Shown here in pieces: positions 52,698 through 61,209 of a stretch of 64,000 nucleotides of DNA. Origin of the DNA: Cryptosporangium minutisporangium (GTDB lineage Bacteria > Actinomycetota > Actinomycetes > Mycobacteriales > Cryptosporangiaceae). Position 1 is the first letter of the stretch; each line of letters begins with the position of its first letter. Both the position numbers and the translations under genes were made by a program. The stretch covers positions 89,319-153,318 of the forward strand of contig NZ_BAAAYN010000030.1 in NCBI RefSeq assembly GCF_039536245.1, read 5' to 3'. The notes below the pieces were generated by a model that saw only the letters and a list, made by a program, of their open reading frames with translations, did not search any database and was not told where the DNA came from.

Positions 52698-54263
52698 GTG
52701 ACAGCACCCGATCGGTTCGGCCGCTCCGAGCAGGGAGCGGCCGACCAAACGGGTTTCGACGAGTTGGCTCGTCGGTTGGGGCGCTATCCGCGCCCTGACC
52801 CGGGACGGCCTCCCTCGGTGCAATTGGACGGCTCGGGATCACTGGCGTGGCCCGGCCGTCCGTTGCCGTCTGCGCGCCGTCCGCACTCCGGTGAACACGG
52901 CATTACCGGAAGTACCGAACTCAACGGTGCTCCGGGCCGTGATCCGGGTGTGGGACGAATGGGCGGCGTCGAGTACGTTCCGGTCGATCGTTACGGCGAG
53001 CCGTATCGGGACGACCGGTACGGCGCTGACCGGTACGCCGATTCCGGATATCCGGACCCCCGCTACGGCGACCCCCGAGCTGGCGACCGCGGGTACCGGG
53101 ACGCTGGTCAGGGCGACGCCGGGTACGCGGACGAGCGTTACCGGGACCCGTACGGCTACCCGATCCGTCGCGTCGAGGCGGATCCGTACGGGGAGGCCGA
53201 TCCGTACCGGCAGGCCGACCCCTACCGGGACCGGGACCCCTACCGGGAGCCGGACCGTCGCCGGGGACCGGACCGCTCTCGGGAGGCCGACCGGTACGCG
53301 GCCGAGGACGACTCGGCGTACTACCGGCAGACCCGAGCCACCGACCGCAAACCGGCGAGCGCAGACCGTTCCTCCGCCGATCGCTCCGCCGCCGGGCGCC
53401 ACCGTGCCGGTGCCCGTCCGTACGCGGGCCGCGAGCGCCGCCGCACGCTGCCGCTCTGGCAGGAGATCCCGCTCCTGCTGATCATCGCCTTCGTCCTGGC
53501 CACCGTCATCAAGACGTTCGTGGTGCAGGCGTTCTACATCCCGTCCGGATCGATGGAGCAGACGCTCCTGGTCAGCGACCGCGTGCTGGTCAACAAGTTC
53601 GTCTACGACATGCGTGAGCCGCGCCGAGGCGAGGTCGTGGTGTTCCGCGGCACCGACTCGTGGGCACCGGAGTCCGGCATACCGCAGGACTCGGGAACGC
53701 TGGCGACCGTGGGGCGCATGCTGGGCGGATTGATCGGCGCTGCCCCGCCCGACGAGAAGGACTTCGTCAAGCGGGTGATCGGCGTCGGCGGCGACACCGT
53801 CCAGTGCTGCGACGCGAACGGCCGGGTCGAGGTCAACGGCGTGCCGCTGGTCGAGCCGTACGTGTTCGAGGACACTCCGATCGCGCAGCGTCCGTTCGGC
53901 CCGGTCACGGTGCCGCGCGGCCGGCTGTTCATGATGGGCGACCACCGGGTCGCGTCGGCCGACTCGCGGGTGTACCTCAACGACCAGTGGCGCGGCACGA
54001 TCCCGGTCGATGCGGTGATCGGACAGGCTTATGCGACGGCTTGGCCCGCGTCGCGGTGGGGTTTGCTGCAGGCGCCCGATACATTCAGCAATGTGCCGAC
54101 AGCCTTGGGTGATCCCTCGCGTGGGGAGGCCCGTCCCACCGGAGCAGTAGCTCTCGTGGTGCTGCCCATCCTGTTCGGGCCCTTCGGCGGGGTCTGTGCC
54201 GGACGTGCCCCCAGGTGGCTGTTGCGCCCAGATTCGCGCCGACGCCGTAGGCTGCGCTGGTGA
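52698..54263 (+). CDS. lepB: Signal peptidase I with long Tyr/Arg/Asp-rich N-terminal extension
   Basis: 521 residues, over twice the core length. Residues 1-245 are a cytoplasmic low-complexity region with many RYxDPYR/DPYREP-type repeats. Then a membrane helix (~253-275, IPLLLIIAFVLATVIKTF), catalytic Ser285 in PSGSM and Lys358 in FVKRVIGVGGD, plus MGDHRVASADSR. A second hydrophobic segment (VALVVLPILFGPFGGVC, ~488-504) is near the C-terminus. Cleaves Sec and Tat signal peptides. GTG at 52698. Stop overlaps the second lepB. The extension is probably a docking or condensate-forming segment (inference). Confidence 0.92.
   Translation: MTAPDRFGRSEQGAADQTGFDELARRLGRYPRPDPGRPPSVQLDGSGSLAWPGRPLPSARRPHSGEHGITGSTELNGAPGRDPGVGRMGGVEYVPVDRYGEPYRDDRYGADRYADSGYPDPRYGDPRAGDRGYRDAGQGDAGYADERYRDPYGYPIRRVEADPYGEADPYRQADPYRDRDPYREPDRRRGPDRSREADRYAAEDDSAYYRQTRATDRKPASADRSSADRSAAGRHRAGARPYAGRERRRTLPLWQEIPLLLIIAFVLATVIKTFVVQAFYIPSGSMEQTLLVSDRVLVNKFVYDMREPRRGEVVVFRGTDSWAPESGIPQDSGTLATVGRMLGGLIGAAPPDEKDFVKRVIGVGGDTVQCCDANGRVEVNGVPLVEPYVFEDTPIAQRPFGPVTVPRGRLFMMGDHRVASADSRVYLNDQWRGTIPVDAVIGQAYATAWPASRWGLLQAPDTFSNVPTALGDPSRGEARPTGAVALVVLPILFGPFGGVCAGRAPRWLLRPDSRRRRRLRW
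54248..54253 (+). promoter_or_regulatory. Possible -10 box for the second lepB
   Basis: TAGGCT, 6 nt before GTG 54260 and 9 nt before ATG 54263. The second lepB may have a leaderless transcript besides being coupled to the first by GTGA overlap. Confidence 0.35.
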
Positions 54264-54877
54264 TGCCCGAGACCTCCCGTCGGAAACAGCGCTCTTTCTG
54301 GGTCGAGTTGCCGATCCTCCTCCTCGTAGCGGTCATCGTGGCCGTGTTGGTCCGGACGTTCCTGGTACAGACCTTCTACATCCCGTCCGGGTCCATGGAG
54401 AACACGCTCCTGATCAATGACCGGGTGCTGGTGAACAAGATGGTCTATCGCTTCCGGGAGCCACGCCGGGGCGAAGTCGTCGTGTTCGTTCCTCCCAAAC
54501 AGTGGGACGCGGGTCCGAGCAAGGACGACTACATCAAGCGAGTCGTCGCGGTCGGCGGCGACAAGATCATCTGCTGTGACCCTTCCGGCAAGATCACCGT
54601 CAACGGTCGCCCGCTGACCGAGGACTACCTGTTCGAGGACGACGTGCCGTCCGCCCAGCCGTTCGAAGTCACGGTGCCCACCGGTCGGCTCTTCGTGCTC
54701 GGTGATCACCGATCCTCGTCGGCGGACTCCCGGTTCCACACCGACTACCAGTTCGGGACCATCCCGGTGGACGACGTGGTCGGACGAGCGTTCGTGATCT
54801 TCTGGCCACTGAGCCGGGTGGGGACGCTCTCCGTTCCGAAGGCGTACGAAGAGATTCCCGCGCCGTCGGGTGGCTGA
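54260..54877 (+). CDS. lepB: Signal peptidase I, compact paralogue
   Basis: 205 residues, the minimal form: a membrane helix (~15-36, LPILLLVAVIVAVLVRTFLV), catalytic Ser45 in PSGSMENTLL, Lys93 in DYIKRVVAVGGD, and LGDHRSSSADSR. Lacks the N-terminal extension and second helix of the first lepB. Tandem signal peptidases suggest split substrate ranges, as in Streptomyces with four. GTG 54260 overlaps the previous stop; ATG 54263 is an alternative. Confidence 0.94.
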   Translation: MMPETSRRKQRSFWVELPILLLVAVIVAVLVRTFLVQTFYIPSGSMENTLLINDRVLVNKMVYRFREPRRGEVVVFVPPKQWDAGPSKDDYIKRVVAVGGDKIICCDPSGKITVNGRPLTEDYLFEDDVPSAQPFEVTVPTGRLFVLGDHRSSSADSRFHTDYQFGTIPVDDVVGRAFVIFWPLSRVGTLSVPKAYEEIPAPSGG

Positions 54878-55487
54878 CGCGGCAGACGCGCAGGCTGACG
54901 CCGTCGGGGCGCGGGTTCGGCGCGCCGAGTGGGAGCAGCCGCGGGCCGCGGGCAGCGTGGAGCCGCCCGGTGCCCCTCCGCGTCCGTGGCGGCTCTCCGG
55001 GCGAATGCTCGTGCTGGACCCGGCCGACCGAGTACTCCTGCTCCGTTCGCGGGACCCCGAGTACCCCGAGGTGGGGGACTGGTGGGAGGTGCCGGGCGGC
55101 GGCGTCGACCCCGGTGAGGACACCGTCGACGCCGCGCTGCGCGAGGTTCTGGAGGAGACCGGCATCGCGGTGGATCGGAATTGCGTGGTCCCGGCCGCGA
55201 CCGGCGGAGGACCCGCGGTCTGGTCCCAGGAGCTGACCTACCTCTGGCTGGGCCGCCGACGGTGGTCGCGGCAGGCGATCCACCTGGCATGTCCGCCGGT
55301 GACACCGGAGCCGGTCGCGGAACTGCGCTACACGCCCGAGGAGCAGGCGACGTTCCTGGTCGCGGAGTGGGTGCCGGTCGCGGAGATCCGCCGGTTACCG
55401 CGCACGTTCCCGGACGGCCTGGCGGACCTGCTGCCTCGGTTGCGCGCCGGCGAGGTGCTCGACGCCGGGTTCGCGGTGTGGTGCTGA
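54870..55487 (+). CDS. Nudix hydrolase
   Basis: 205 residues. After a ~40-residue Ala/Arg-rich lead, a Nudix domain with the full box GGGVDPGEDTVDAALREVLEETGI split over about 77-99 (G-x5-E-x7-REUxEExGU), and a C-terminal W-rich half. Hydrolyses a nucleoside diphosphate linked to another group; substrate unknown. GTG at 54870 overlaps the lepB stop by 8 nt, so it belongs to the lepB operon. Confidence 0.9.
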   Translation: MADAADAQADAVGARVRRAEWEQPRAAGSVEPPGAPPRPWRLSGRMLVLDPADRVLLLRSRDPEYPEVGDWWEVPGGGVDPGEDTVDAALREVLEETGIAVDRNCVVPAATGGGPAVWSQELTYLWLGRRRWSRQAIHLACPPVTPEPVAELRYTPEEQATFLVAEWVPVAEIRRLPRTFPDGLADLLPRLRAGEVLDAGFAVWC

Positions 55488-55505
55488 GCCGCCACGCGCG
55501 CGGCG

Positions 55506-55883
55506 TCAGCCGTCGAGCCGGGTGAAGCTGAGCAGCGACGTCGCGACGCAGAGGACCAGCATGCCGGTCGCGTTGAGGAAGAGGTTCCGGCCGAAATCCT
55601 CGGCGCGGACGTGCATGGCGATCGCGGTCACGAAGTACGCGACCAGAGCCAGGCTGACGAGCAGCGCGACGTACGGGACCCAGATTCCGAGGATCAGCCC
55701 ACCCGCCGCGGCGAGCTTCAGCACCGGCATCACCCGCCAGAACCGGCGAGGCCATCCGACGGCGTCGAAGCACTCGGCCACGAATTGCACCGGCCGAGCG
55801 CAGAGCAGTCCGTCACCGAATTGAATGATCGCGAGCACGACGACCGGCCAGACCGGGGCGGGCAGCGAAGCCAAGGTGACCAT
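55506..55883 (-). CDS. DoxX-like small membrane protein
   Basis: 125 residues with four hydrophobic segments (PVWPVVVLAIIQFGDGLL, VMPVLKLAAAGGLILGIWV, VALLVSLALVAYFVTAIAM, NATGMLVLCVATSLL) and a VRAEDFGRN loop, like the four-helix DoxX/DUF-type family of small redox-associated membrane proteins. Function unknown. ATG at 55883. The divergent TetR gene and the palindrome between them suggest it is repressed by that TetR. Confidence 0.75.
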   Translation of the reverse strand: MVTLASLPAPVWPVVVLAIIQFGDGLLCARPVQFVAECFDAVGWPRRFWRVMPVLKLAAAGGLILGIWVPYVALLVSLALVAYFVTAIAMHVRAEDFGRNLFLNATGMLVLCVATSLLSFTRLDG

Positions 55884-55891
55884 GCCAGGAC

Positions 55892-55912
55892 CATACCATA
55901 CGGTATGGTATG
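55892..55912. promoter_or_regulatory. 21-bp perfect inverted repeat, TetR operator
   Basis: CATACCATAC-G-GTATGGTATG, perfect 10-bp arms about a central G, in the 52-bp gap between the divergent doxX-like gene and tetR. It overlaps TATGGT/TACCAT -10-like hexamers on both strands, so binding would block both promoters. Confidence 0.75.
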
Positions 55913-55935
55913 CCGAGCGGAGGTTCGAGGAGACC

Positions 55936-56514
55936 ATGGCCATCACACGGGACGACTGGATCGAGCGCGGCCTCGCGGTGCTGGCGCAGGACGGGCTTCC
56001 GGGCGTCCGGATCGACCGGGTCGCCGGCCAGCTCGGCGTGAGCAAGGGCTCGTTCCACCATCACTTCAACGGTGCGTCCGGGTACCGGCAGGCGCTGGCG
56101 CAGCGGTACGAGGAGCGTGTGCTGGCCGAACTCCACCGGGTGGCGGAATCGGCTCAGGGGCTCGGACTCGGCCTGTTCGACCGGCTCCTGGAGGCGCTCG
56201 ACGACCTCTACGACGCTCGCCTGGAGACCGCGATGCGGGCCTGGGCGATGCACGACGCTGTCGCCCATGAGGTGATGACCAGGGTCGACGACGCCCGGAT
56301 GCGGGTGCTCCAGGATGCATGGCGTGCGGTGCTCTCCGGCGACGACGCGGCGCGCATCGCCGCCCTGGTGCCGCACCTGATCGTCGTCGGTGCGAGCGCC
56401 GCCGCGCTCCCCACGGCGGACCTGCGGTCGGTGCTGGAACTCCTGGCGGGCCTCGCCCCGACCGTCCCGCGGGTTCTGGACGGCGAGCGGCCGGGTTCGG
56501 TCGGGCCCGCGTAG
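55936..56514 (+). CDS. TetR/AcrR family repressor
   Basis: 192 residues. N-terminal helix-turn-helix RIDRVAGQLGVSKGSFHHHFN (about residues 28-48; the G-x-S-x-G-S-F-H-x-H-F pattern is canonical), followed by an all-helical ligand domain ending near residue 180. ATG at 55936 after CGAGGAGACC. Divergent from the doxX-like gene with an exact palindrome between, so autorepression and control of that gene are likely. Ligand unknown. Confidence 0.92.
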   Translation: MAITRDDWIERGLAVLAQDGLPGVRIDRVAGQLGVSKGSFHHHFNGASGYRQALAQRYEERVLAELHRVAESAQGLGLGLFDRLLEALDDLYDARLETAMRAWAMHDAVAHEVMTRVDDARMRVLQDAWRAVLSGDDAARIAALVPHLIVVGASAAALPTADLRSVLELLAGLAPTVPRVLDGERPGSVGPA

Positions 56515-56609
56515 CGGTTCGTCTCCGGACGGCGGGGTGCCGGTGCGGCGCGCCGGGATGCGGTTCCGGTGATCCACGGCGCCGGGCCCGGCGGGATCCG
56601 GGTAGCGGA

Positions 56610-56615
56610 TAGGCT
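56610..56615 (+). promoter_or_regulatory. Possible leaderless -10 box for the second Nudix gene
   Basis: TAGGCT, 9 nt before ATG 56625, with no Shine-Dalgarno sequence between them. Confidence 0.4.
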
Positions 56616-56624
56616 CGTGTCCCG

Positions 56625-57092
56625 ATGGACGAAGCGATGGCGCGACGCGCCGCTCGAATTCTGGTGATCGACAGCGATCGGGTGTTGCTGTTCTGCTGCA
56701 CCAGCGCACACCGACCGGAAGACGGCCCGTGGTGGATCACCCCCGGCGGCGGTCTGGAGGGTGCCGAGGATGCTCGTTCGGGTGCGGTCCGCGAGCTCGC
56801 CGAGGAGACCGGCCTCGTCGTCGGCGAGGAAGAGCTCACCGGCCCGGTCTTCGAGGAGGAGATCGAGTACCGGACCTGGAGCGGCACCCAGCGCCAGCGG
56901 CAGCAGTACTTCGTGCTCCAGCGTGCCGCGTTCGAGATCGACCGCCGCGCTCAGACCGACTGGGAACGGCGGTTCATCGGCGAGGCCCGCTGGTGGACCA
57001 GCGCGGAACTGCGCGCGGCCACCGAAACCGTCTACCCTCCGAACCTTGCCGACCTGATCGACCAGCTGACGTCCCTCGCGAAGGAGGCCTGA
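56625..57092 (+). CDS. Nudix hydrolase (MutT-like)
   Basis: 155 residues. Nudix box spread over about 42-64: GGGLEGAEDARSG then AVRELAEETGL, with all metal-binding Glu present. The AARILVIDSDRVLLFC strand at the start and WWTPGG-type WWITPGGG are MutT-like. Could sanitise oxidised nucleotides; unproven. ATG at 56625; next gene (rnhB) begins 1 nt after the stop, so they are co-transcribed. Confidence 0.9.
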   Translation: MDEAMARRAARILVIDSDRVLLFCCTSAHRPEDGPWWITPGGGLEGAEDARSGAVRELAEETGLVVGEEELTGPVFEEEIEYRTWSGTQRQRQQYFVLQRAAFEIDRRAQTDWERRFIGEARWWTSAELRAATETVYPPNLADLIDQLTSLAKEA

Positions 57093-57093
57093 C

Positions 57094-57822
57094 GTGCTCG
57101 TCCCCCCACGCGCCGTGGTCCGCCGCGACGGTGGTCTGTACGCCCTCGAACGGACGCTGCGCCGACGGGGGTTCGCCCGCGTTGCCGGCGCCGACGAGGC
57201 CGGACGTGGAGCGTGCGCCGGGCCGCTCGTCGTCGCGGCGGCGATCCTCCCGGCCGGGTCGCGGGGCGAGGTGCCCGGGCTGGCCGACTCCAAGTTGCTG
57301 ACCGCCGCCGCCCGCGAGCGCGTCTACGGCGAGGTGGTCAAGCGGGCCGAGGCGTGGTCGGTGGTGGTGGTCCCGGCGGCCGAGATCGATGCCCGGGGCC
57401 TGCACCGGAGCAACATCGACGCGATGCGCCGGGCGCTCGAGCAGTTGACGGTCCGGCCGGACTACATGCTCACCGACGGCTTCCGGGTCGCCGGGCTCGG
57501 GCTGCCCGGGTTGGCCGTCTGGAAGGGTGATCGGGTTGCGGCGTGCATCGCGGCGGCGTCGGTTTTGGCGAAGGTCACCAGGGACCGGATCATGACGACC
57601 CTGCACGAAACCTACCCGTGCTATGACTTCGCCCAGCACAAGGGATACGTGACCGCAGCGCACACCGACGCCTTGGCTATCCACGGTCCGTGCCCGGAAC
57701 ACCGCAAGTCGTACGCGAACGTCGCGGCGGCGGGTTCCGGTCGGATGTCGGCCGGGTCCGGGGCTGGCGCGCTCGTGCCAGTGGCGGTGAGCCACAATGG
57801 TCTGGTGGAGGACGAGGTATGA
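57094..57822 (+). CDS. rnhB: Ribonuclease HII
   Basis: Cleaves RNA in RNA-DNA hybrids, including single ribonucleotides. 242 residues: VAGADEAGRGACAGPLVVAA (catalytic Asp-Glu near residue 33), LADSKLLTAAARE, AAASVLAKVTRDRIM and YDFAQHKGYVTAAH with the other acids. The C-terminal ~30 residues are a variable tail. GTG at 57094; stop overlaps the DUF2469 start (ATGA). Standard order lepB-rnhB-DUF2469. Confidence 0.96.
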   Translation: MLVPPRAVVRRDGGLYALERTLRRRGFARVAGADEAGRGACAGPLVVAAAILPAGSRGEVPGLADSKLLTAAARERVYGEVVKRAEAWSVVVVPAAEIDARGLHRSNIDAMRRALEQLTVRPDYMLTDGFRVAGLGLPGLAVWKGDRVAACIAAASVLAKVTRDRIMTTLHETYPCYDFAQHKGYVTAAHTDALAIHGPCPEHRKSYANVAAAGSGRMSAGSGAGALVPVAVSHNGLVEDEV

Positions 57823-58142
57823 GCGCTGAGGATCTCGAGAAGTACGAGACCGAGATGGAGCTGCAGCTCTATCGCGAGTACCGCGACATCGTCCGCCAGT
57901 TCTCGTACGTCGTGGAGACGGAGCGCCGGTTCTACCTGGCCAACTCGGTCGACCTGCAGGTGCGCAACGCGGATGGCGAGGTGTACTTCGAGGTCGCGAT
58001 GTCGGACGCCTGGGTCTGGGACATGTACCGGCCGGCGCGATTCGTGAAGAACGTTCGCGTTGTGACGTTCAAAGACGTCAACGTCGAGGAGCTCGACAAG
58101 CCCGACATCTCGCTGCCGGGGAGTGGCACGTTCCCCTCCTGA
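57819..58142 (+). CDS. DUF2469 family protein (Rv2901c homologue)
   Basis: 107 residues: MSAEDLEKYETEMELQLYRE, YVVETERRFYLANSVDLQVR, FEVAMSDAWVWDMYRPARFV, highly conserved across actinobacteria and always next to rnhB. Function unknown. Acidic, soluble, no membrane helix. ATG at 57819 within the rnhB stop; translationally coupled. Confidence 0.94.
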   Translation: MSAEDLEKYETEMELQLYREYRDIVRQFSYVVETERRFYLANSVDLQVRNADGEVYFEVAMSDAWVWDMYRPARFVKNVRVVTFKDVNVEELDKPDISLPGSGTFPS

Positions 58143-58218
58143 GACAGTTCGCGCCGGCTCGGTTGCGACGGCGTCCGGCCGGGTAGGTCAGGCGGGGTAC
58201 CCGAGCGAGGAGGCGTCG

Positions 58219-58599
58219 ATGGCCGAGGCCCACGAGCACACCAACACCGAACGCCAGGCACCGGACGAGACCCCGGACCGCAACCCGGTCGCCGACCCGA
58301 TGGACCCGGCCGCGCGGGTGCGTGCGGGTGGATTGCCGCCGACGATGCCCGAGGAGGCACGGACCGGGTACGCCGACGCGCCCACGCCGGAGGACTACCC
58401 GGTGGGCAGCGACCCCGACCTGGCGGAGAAGGCCGGTGGCGTGCCGGCCGGCACCGCACCCGAAGTGACCACCGCACCCGGGACGTCGGAGTCGATGCGT
58501 CCGGTCGAGGGCGTGCACACGCCGGACGTCGGCCCCGGGGGACGGGACATCGACACCGCCAGCCGTCCGCTCACCCAGCGCCCGGAGGCCGCGCGCTGA
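58219..58599 (+). CDS. Hypothetical disordered Pro/Glu-rich protein
   Basis: 126 residues rich in Pro, Glu, Asp, Thr and Ala (MAEAHEHTNTERQAPDETPD, then EARTGYADAPTPEDYPVGSD), predicted disordered, acidic, no hydrophobic segment. ATG at 58219 has GAGGAGG 6 nt upstream, so translation is well supported. Family not recognised. Converges tail to tail with the next gene, 9 nt apart. Confidence 0.65.
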   Translation: MAEAHEHTNTERQAPDETPDRNPVADPMDPAARVRAGGLPPTMPEEARTGYADAPTPEDYPVGSDPDLAEKAGGVPAGTAPEVTTAPGTSESMRPVEGVHTPDVGPGGRDIDTASRPLTQRPEAAR

Positions 58600-58608
58600 T
58601 CCGCTGCC

Positions 58609-59133
58609 TCAGTCGGCGGGCATCTCCAGCGGGGTCGCCAGATCCGCGTGCGCGTAGGTCGCGAACGATTCGTAGAGCTCCTCGAACTTGAGCAGGGCGG
58701 CGACGAACTCCTGCTCGCGGTCGGCGTCCCGGGGTGCCCGGGACAGCCGGGCGGCGTAGTAGTTGACGGTCGGCACGTGCATCATCAGGTCCGAGAGGCG
58801 CCGGGAAGCCTCCGGGCCCCCGTGCGCCGAGACAGCGGCGAGCAGCGGTGCCGACCGCTCGATGTCCGGCGGCAGGAACTCGGCGTTCTCGCCCCGGCCC
58901 ACCTTGCCGTACTCCAGACGGGCCGCGTCGGCGTACTCCAGTGCGGCGGTGTAGGCGTCCCGCCGTTCGTCCTCCCGGGCCATCAAGACCGCCTGGCGGT
59001 GGCCTGCGGTGATCACCTCCGAGATCTGACGATGGCCCCGGCGGGCGATCCCGATCGCGGTCGCCGCGCCCAGCACTGCCACCAGCAGGCACACCCCGGC
59101 GACGGTGCCGAGTGAGACCCATTCGTCCGTCAT
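58609..59133 (-). CDS. Single-pass membrane protein with helical cytoplasmic domain
   Basis: 174 residues: N-terminal helix (about 8-28, VAGVCLLVAVLGAATAIGIAR) then a charged helical region (MAREDERRDAYTAALEYADA, RGENAEFLPPDIER, ADREQEFVAALLKFEELYES). N-out, C-in topology by the positive-inside rule. No family recognised. ATG at 59133 lies 8 nt after a TACTCT -10 box. Divergent from yraN. Confidence 0.7.
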   Translation of the reverse strand: MTDEWVSLGTVAGVCLLVAVLGAATAIGIARRGHRQISEVITAGHRQAVLMAREDERRDAYTAALEYADAARLEYGKVGRGENAEFLPPDIERSAPLLAAVSAHGGPEASRRLSDLMMHVPTVNYYAARLSRAPRDADREQEFVAALLKFEELYESFATYAHADLATPLEMPAD

Positions 59134-59141
59134 AGTCCGTA

Positions 59142-59147
59142 AGAGTA
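59142..59147 (-). promoter_or_regulatory. -10 box of a probable leaderless promoter
   Basis: TACTCT on the minus strand (TANNNT), 8 nt before ATG 59133, in an A/T-rich patch (TTATTACTCTTAC) rare for this genome. Confidence 0.5.
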
Positions 59148-59305
59148 ATAAGTCTGGTCTGGTGAGCGGTGCCTTACCACCGCGCGGCGGGCCGTGCTGT
59201 TCTCCACAGTCCTCGTAGTTGTCCCCAGCTCCGGTCCCGCGACCGGCGTGTCGACGGGGTTCCACGCCACCGTGAAGGCCACCACCAGGCATCGGGAGGC
59301 GGCAC

Positions 59306-59665
59306 ATGGGGGCAGCGAAGAACGCCGTGGGCGCGTACGGCGAGCGGGTGGCCGCACGCCATCTGCAGCAGGCCGGGCTGGTCGTCCTCGACCGCAACTG
59401 GCGCTGCGCCGAGGGGGAACTCGACATCGTGGCCCGGGACGGCTCCGCTCTGGTCTTCTGCGAGGTGAAGACGCGGCGCAGCGACCGGCACGGCACGCCG
59501 GCCGAGGCGGTGGTCGCCGACAAGGCGGCCCGATTACGTCGCCTGGCCTGCGAGTGGATCCGCGCCAGCGGCGTCCACCCGGAGACGATCCGGTTCGACG
59601 TGGTGAGCGTCCGGCCGCAGCGCTCCGGCCCGGCGCACGTCGAGCACCTGCGGGGAGCGTTCTGA
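59306..59665 (+). CDS. yraN: UPF0102 (YraN) nuclease-fold protein
   Basis: 119 residues of the endonuclease-like YraN family: AYGERVAARHLQQAGLVVLDRNWR, EGELDIVARDGSALVFCEVKTRR (the E-D-ExK nuclease motif, about 37-59) and FDVVSVR. Exact activity unknown; linked to DNA processing by its neighbours. ATG at 59306. Its stop overlaps the comM start (TGATG). Confidence 0.94.
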   Translation: MGAAKNAVGAYGERVAARHLQQAGLVVLDRNWRCAEGELDIVARDGSALVFCEVKTRRSDRHGTPAEAVVADKAARLRRLACEWIRASGVHPETIRFDVVSVRPQRSGPAHVEHLRGAF

Positions 59666-61209
59666 TGGTCGGCTTCGCACGTGCGTTCGCCGTGGGCTTG
59701 CACGGCGTCCACGGCCACGTGGTGGAGGTCGAGGCCCACCTGGCCCAGGGGCTGCCCGGTCTGGTGATCACCGGCCTGCCCGATCCGGCCGTGGCCCAGG
59801 CCCGCGACCGGGTCCGCGCGGCGGTGCTCAACTCCGGCCAGCGGTGGCCCGACCAGCGGATCACCGTCGGTCTCGGCCCGGCCTGGGTGCCCAAACACGG
59901 CACGAACTTCGACCTGGCCGTGGCCGCGGCGATCCTGGTGGCGTCCGGGGCGGCTCCCGCGGTGGCCCTGGACGGTCTGGCCCTGCTCGGCGAGCTCGGG
60001 CTCGACGGGCGGATCCGGCCGGTCCGGGGCGTGTTCCCGGCGGTCGCCGCGGGCGCCAAGGTGGGCCTGCTCCGGTACGTGGTCCCGGCAGGCAACTGGT
60101 CAGAGGCCGCGCTGGTGCCGGGCGCCGAGGTCGTCGGACGCCGGACGCTGCGGGGCGTGATCGCGCTCCTGCGGGGCGAGGAACCCTTACCGGACGACGC
60201 GGCGTCCGAGCCTCCGGCGGAGCAGGTACCGACGCCCCTCTCCGCACCCGTCGGTGACCTGGCCGACGTCGTGGGCCAGGAACTGGGACGACGCGCGGTG
60301 GAGGTCGCCGCGGCCGGTGGGCACCACCTGGCGCTCTTCGGGCCACCCGGTGCGGGGAAGACGATGCTCGCCGAGCGGCTTCCGGGCGTCTTGCCGCCGC
60401 TGGACGACGGCGCCGCGGTGGAGGTGACCGCGGTGCACTCCGTGGCAGGCACCCTTCCGGTCGGGAGCGGGCTGGTCCGCCAGGCGCCGTATCAGGCGCC
60501 CCACCACACCGCGACGGTGGCAGCGCTCGTCGGCGGTGGCTCCGGGCTGGCCCGGCCGGGCGCGATCTCGCTGGCCCACCAGGGGGTCCTGTTCCTCGAC
60601 GAGAGCCCCGAGTTCTCACCCCGGGCGCTGGACGCCCTGCGGCAGCCGGTGGAGCGCGGCGAGGTGGTGCTCGCCCGGTCCGGCGGCGTGGTCCGCTACC
60701 CGGCGCGTGTCCAGCTGGTGCTCGCCGCCAACCCGTGCCCGTGCGCGACCGCGGCCGGCGACCGGGCCTGCACCTGCACGCCGACCGCCCGCCGCCGGTA
60801 CCTGGGGCGGATCTCCGGCCCGCTGCTCGACCGCATCGATCTGCGGGTGTCGCTGCTGCCGGTCGCCTCCGCGGCGCTCTACGCCGGCTTCGACCGGCCG
60901 AGCCCGACCTCGGAAGTGGCCGAGCGGGTCCGGGACGCCAGAGCAGCCGCCGGGGAGCGCTGGGGACAGCTGGGCTGGACGTCGAACGCGGCCGTGCCGG
61001 GGCAGGCTCTGCGGGCCGAGTGGCGTCTACCCCGGCACGTCACTGCCGCGGTGGCCTGGGCGCTCGACGCGGGTGAGCTCTCCGCCCGGGGCTACGACCG
61101 GGTGCTGCGCATCGCCTGGACGCTCGCCGACCTGTCCGGGCGGCTGTCGCCGGACCAGGGCGACGTGAACGAGGCACTGGAGCTGCGACGCGGGCTGGTG
61201 GTGGTATGA
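59665..61209 (+). CDS. comM: ComM/YifB-type Mg-chelatase-like AAA+ ATPase
   Basis: 514 residues. Lon-like substrate domain at the start (ARAFAVGLHGVHGHVVEVEA), AAA+ core with Walker A GPPGAGKT at 226-233, Walker B VLFLDESPEFSPRALDALRQP and VLAANPCPC, and C-terminal helical part. ComM in Vibrio is a helicase that helps integrate transformed DNA. The yraN-comM-dprA order fits a role in DNA uptake or recombination. ATG at 59665; stop overlaps dprA (ATGA). Confidence 0.94.
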   Translation: MVGFARAFAVGLHGVHGHVVEVEAHLAQGLPGLVITGLPDPAVAQARDRVRAAVLNSGQRWPDQRITVGLGPAWVPKHGTNFDLAVAAAILVASGAAPAVALDGLALLGELGLDGRIRPVRGVFPAVAAGAKVGLLRYVVPAGNWSEAALVPGAEVVGRRTLRGVIALLRGEEPLPDDAASEPPAEQVPTPLSAPVGDLADVVGQELGRRAVEVAAAGGHHLALFGPPGAGKTMLAERLPGVLPPLDDGAAVEVTAVHSVAGTLPVGSGLVRQAPYQAPHHTATVAALVGGGSGLARPGAISLAHQGVLFLDESPEFSPRALDALRQPVERGEVVLARSGGVVRYPARVQLVLAANPCPCATAAGDRACTCTPTARRRYLGRISGPLLDRIDLRVSLLPVASAALYAGFDRPSPTSEVAERVRDARAAAGERWGQLGWTSNAAVPGQALRAEWRLPRHVTAAVAWALDAGELSARGYDRVLRIAWTLADLSGRLSPDQGDVNEALELRRGLVVV

